This document shows, one piece after another, positions 61,653 through 64,000 of a stretch of 64,000 nt of DNA. Each line of letters opens with the position of its first letter. Position 1 is the stretch's first letter. The DNA is from Niabella insulamsoli (lineage in GTDB: Bacteria > Bacteroidota > Bacteroidia > Chitinophagales > Chitinophagaceae). Below the pieces are notes generated by a model, which saw only the letters and a program-made list of their open reading frames with translations, was not told where the DNA came from and ran no database searches. The DNA lies in the NCBI RefSeq assembly GCF_039652435.2, contig NZ_CP190246.1, forward strand, positions 744,001 to 808,000. Direction: 5' to 3'. A program made the position numbers and the translations under genes.

Positions 61653-62546
61653 ATGATGCGCTTACCATTTATCATCTTTTTTGTAGGTGCCGTGCAGCTT
61701 ATCGCCGGCGCACAGCAGCGGGTTGTTATCATCGGGTTAGACGGCTACAGCAGCGAAGGTTTTAAAAAAATCAGTCATCCCAATCTCGACCGGCTACTTT
61801 CGGAAGGAACTTACACGCTGACGAACCGCCCCGTTATGCCCTCGGTTACCTTACCCAACTGGACCAGCCATTTATCCGGCGCCGGCCCTGAAGAGCACGG
61901 CGTTACCGGCAACGACTGGACGCTTCAAAAGCACGCGCTCGAACCCATTGACAAAGACGAAGAAGGGTATTTTCCATCGATATTTAAATTATTAAAAGAA
62001 AAAAAGCCCAACGCCAAAATTGGATATTATTACAACTGGGCGGCGCTTATCAATTCGATCAACAAAAAATATCTTGATGAAGCGGTGTTTGGGGAGCACG
62101 AGGATTATGACAGCAACTATCTGCGGGCGGCGGAGTTTATAATTAAAAATAAAAAAGATCCCACGCTGGTATTTTTATACAGTGTGCATACCGATCATGC
62201 GGGCCATCAATACGGCTGGATGTCGCCGGAGTACGTAAAGGCCATAGAAGCGGCCGATGTCGTGTTAGGAAGGCTGATCGACAAATTAAAATCCGAACAA
62301 CTTTACCAGGGCACCCATTTTATTTTTATTACAGATCACGGCGGCGTTAACAAAGGACATGGCGGCGTCAGCATGCTCGAGATGGAAACGCCCTGGGGCA
62401 TTGCGGGCCCTAAAGTTAAAAGACAGGGATTGCAGCATTTTTACAGCAGCAACAGGAATACTTCGCTCGCCATCGCCAGGATCTTTGGTTTGAAGAACCT
62501 GCCCCAAAGCTGGACGGGCCAGTTGCCGGCCGGTGTTTTTAAATAA
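61653..62546 (+). CDS. Alkaline-phosphatase-superfamily phosphodiesterase, exported
   Basis: A 297-residue nucleotide pyrophosphatase/phosphodiesterase-like protein with signal peptide (MRLPFIIFFVGAVQLIAGAQ). The first metal Asp is in IIGLDGYSSEG, the nucleophile Thr in PSVTLPNWTSHLSG (about residue 55), and further metal ligands in HTDHAGHQYG (about 188) and ITDHGGVNKGHGG (about 230). It is short for the family (often ~400 residues) yet contains all motifs. ATG 61653 is chosen over an upstream TTG because it puts the signal peptide at the N-terminus. Substrate unknown. Confidence 0.88.
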   Translation: MMRLPFIIFFVGAVQLIAGAQQRVVIIGLDGYSSEGFKKISHPNLDRLLSEGTYTLTNRPVMPSVTLPNWTSHLSGAGPEEHGVTGNDWTLQKHALEPIDKDEEGYFPSIFKLLKEKKPNAKIGYYYNWAALINSINKKYLDEAVFGEHEDYDSNYLRAAEFIIKNKKDPTLVFLYSVHTDHAGHQYGWMSPEYVKAIEAADVVLGRLIDKLKSEQLYQGTHFIFITDHGGVNKGHGGVSMLEMETPWGIAGPKVKRQGLQHFYSSNRNTSLAIARIFGLKNLPQSWTGQLPAGVFK

Positions 62547-62573
62547 TTCTTTCCGGCTCATAGCGAAACCAGA

Positions 62574-62589
62574 GTTAGACTGATCTAAC
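62574..62589. promoter_or_regulatory. Inverted repeat, candidate DtxR/MntR-type operator
   Basis: GTTAGA-CTGA-TCTAAC is a perfect 6-bp inverted repeat, 27 nt before the regulator ATG. It resembles the TTAG...CTAA symmetry of DtxR-family boxes, so autoregulation is likely by inference. Confidence 0.55.
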
Positions 62590-62616
62590 CGAAAATTTTT
62601 GAGCTATCTTTACGCT

Positions 62617-63279
62617 ATGTTATCGCAAACAGAAGAGAACTATTTAAAGGCTCTTTTTTATCTTACAGAAGAAGCGCAAAAACGCGGCGGGGCGGGCACA
62701 AACGAATTAGCTTCAACGCTCGATGTGAAGCCGGCAACGGTTAACGATATGCTGAAAAAGCTGAAGGAAAAAGACCTGGTTGTATACGAGAAGTATAAGA
62801 AAGTGACGCTAACCGATCAGGGCAAAAAGCAAGCTATTAACGTCATTCGCAAGCACCGGCTTTGGGAGACTTTTTTATACGAAAAGCTCGAGTTTACCTG
62901 GGATGAAGTGCATGAAGTAGCCGAGCAATTAGAGCATATCCATTCTCCGAAGTTGATTGAACAATTGGAGAAATTTTTGGGCTATCCGGAATTCGATCCT
63001 CATGGCGATGCCATTCCCAATGCGCAAGGTGTGTTGAAAAGAAGTGTTCGATATACGCTGGCGCAGGTGGCAGTAGGGAAAACCTGCAAGCTCGTGGCTG
63101 TTAAAGACAATAGCGCTTCTTTTCTTCAATTTGTGGTGAAAGTTGGGTTGGGGTTAAGCAGTAAAATAACCGTCCTCAGCCGCCAGGATTTTGATGGCTC
63201 CGCCGAGATCGAAGTGTTAGGAAAAAAATCTATCGTCAGCCAAAAATTTGCCGAGAATATTTTCGTCACTTTATCTTAA
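62617..63279 (+). CDS. Metal-dependent regulator, DtxR/MntR family
   Basis: A 220-residue DtxR/MntR-type repressor that senses Mn2+ or Fe2+. N-terminal winged helix (LSQTEENYLKALFYL, STLDVKPATVNDMLKKLKEK, residues 1-65), dimerisation domain with metal-ligand stretch HRLWETFLYEKL, DEVHEVAEQLEHIHSPKL (residues about 80-118), and a C-terminal SH3-like FeoA domain (ending IVSQKFAENIFVTLS). The ATG at 62617 gives the conserved start; an upstream TTG (62599) is unlikely. It ends 6 bp before the convergent GH3 gene. A perfect inverted repeat precedes it. Confidence 0.92.
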   Translation: MLSQTEENYLKALFYLTEEAQKRGGAGTNELASTLDVKPATVNDMLKKLKEKDLVVYEKYKKVTLTDQGKKQAINVIRKHRLWETFLYEKLEFTWDEVHEVAEQLEHIHSPKLIEQLEKFLGYPEFDPHGDAIPNAQGVLKRSVRYTLAQVAVGKTCKLVAVKDNSASFLQFVVKVGLGLSSKITVLSRQDFDGSAEIEVLGKKSIVSQKFAENIFVTLS

Positions 63280-63285
63280 TCCTTA

Positions 63286-64000
63286 TCATTTTACCGTAAG
63301 CACTTTTCTCAAGCGGATGTCCTTTGAAGAAGCGCCTACCATGATTCGGAAGTCACCCGGCTCTACGATGCGGTTCCTGTCTTTATCAAGCATGGAAAGC
63401 AGTTCGGGTGTTATTTTAAATTCAATTATTTTCGACTGGCCAGCCTTTAGATGAACGCGCTGAAAACCTTTCAATTCTATGACCGGTCTTACCACCTGCG
63501 CCAGTTCGTCGTGGATATACAACTGTACCACCTCATCGCCGTCTTTAGCGCCCTTGTTTTTTAAAGTAAAATGGAGTTTAACGCTTTCATCAGCAGCGAT
63601 TTCATTTTTATCCAGTTTCAAATCGCTGTATTCGAAGTCCGTATAACTTAGTCCGAAACCAAAAGGAAACAACGGTTCGCCTGATAAATTATTATAATCG
63701 TCGCCACGGCCTGTTGGCTTATGATTATAAACCAAAGGCAGCTGTGCTTCATGCACGGGAAATGTGATGGGGAGGCGGCCCGCCGGATTGTAATCGCCAA
63801 ACAAAACATCTGCAACCGCAGTGCCACCCGCCTCTCCGCCATACCAGGTGTGGCCTATCGCTGTCACTCCCGATTCCCAGGCGCTCATTGTAACCGCACT
63901 TCCGCCTACCAGCAACACGATCACCGGTTTGCCGGTTTTCGCGAGCGCATTAATCAATGCTTCCTGGTGGCCAGGCAAACTAAGCATGGCGCGGTCCTGG
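63286..64000 (-). CDS. Glycoside hydrolase family 3 beta-glucosidase-like, C-terminal part
   Basis: The 3' part of a minus-strand gene running off the right edge; the frame is open to base 64000 (the residues before the first ATG read QDRA, completing the GH3 motif DRAMLSLPGHQEALI). Visible are the second GH3 domain (PVIVLLVGGSAVTM, then AWESGVTAIGHTWYGGEAGGTAVADVLFGDYNPAGRLPITFP by its ends) and a C-terminal fibronectin-III-like domain (GDEVVQLYIHDELAQVVRPVIELKGF). It hydrolyses beta-linked oligosaccharides, probably in the periplasm. Substrate undetermined. Confidence 0.93.
   Translation of the reverse strand, partial: QDRAMLSLPGHQEALINALAKTGKPVIVLLVGGSAVTMSAWESGVTAIGHTWYGGEAGGTAVADVLFGDYNPAGRLPITFPVHEAQLPLVYNHKPTGRGDDYNNLSGEPLFPFGFGLSYTDFEYSDLKLDKNEIAADESVKLHFTLKNKGAKDGDEVVQLYIHDELAQVVRPVIELKGFQRVHLKAGQSKIIEFKITPELLSMLDKDRNRIVEPGDFRIMVGASSKDIRLRKVLTVK

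Overview
The window looks like chromosomal DNA of a Bacteroidota bacterium, most likely a member of Chitinophagaceae. Evidence: a 285-residue primary sigma factor without region 1.1, several start-proximal -7 boxes of the Bacteroidota form TAnnTTTG, a lipoprotein-type TamA (TamL) next to a giant TamB, a DUF6600 envelope protein, many Sec and lipoprotein signal peptides, and two small proteins I remember only from this phylum. No rRNA, tRNA, CRISPR array, transposase or phage gene was found.

Layout. 1-8.4 kb: a co-directional hexuronate/pectin-uronate catabolic operon (uxaA 3' part, uxaC, kduD, kduI, kdgK, YiaL-like, eda, exuT). It has a perfect 20-bp palindrome between uxaA and uxaC and ends in a strong terminator. 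The mannonate dehydratase uxuA that completes the glucuronate branch sits alone at 35.3 kb. 8.6-14.7 kb: an exported protein, Hsp20, a bacilliredoxin, lgt, rpoD (with the best promoter in the window) and an RmlD-like reductase. 14.7-18.6 kb: an arginine deiminase-like enzyme and a CtlX-like citrulline hydrolase in one operon, which would give arginine -> citrulline -> ornithine. It is divergent from an XRE regulator, with a 34-bp inverted repeat between them. 19-22.7 kb: dnaE.

22.7-25.3 kb is the oddest stretch. An AT-rich lipoprotein gene, a zinc-ribbon gene and a thioredoxin-like gene are embedded with broken fragments of the same genes among six direct copies of a ~109-bp element. Its ends are inverted repeats and it can fold in two mutually exclusive ways. 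Gene homology stops at the element edges, and several substitutions in the last copy keep the stems paired. I do not recognise this element.

25.3-43.5 kb: mqo, an ABC-F ATPase, SDR, M1 peptidase, a probably truncated START protein, rhomboid, J-domain protein, DUF6600 protein, uxuA, AIM24-like protein, dicarboxylate symporter, acetyltransferase, YihY and the TamL/TamB outer-membrane pair (to 48.6 kb). 48.8-52.7 kb: a small cluster of hydrolase, small proteins, SDR and FAD oxidoreductase. 52.8-58.6 kb: the complete ligase-associated DNA repair operon (MBL-fold exonuclease, ATP-dependent ligase, Lhr-like helicase, PdeM phosphoesterase), with TTG starts on two of its genes. 58.6-64 kb: M48 protease, a phosphoserine-phosphatase/ACT protein whose middle looks like phosphoglycerate dehydrogenase with its NAD-binding domain cut out, a phosphodiesterase, a DtxR/MntR-type regulator with a perfect inverted repeat upstream, and the 3' part of a GH3 glycosidase running off the window.

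All assignments come from reading motifs and recalled families; no database search was run.
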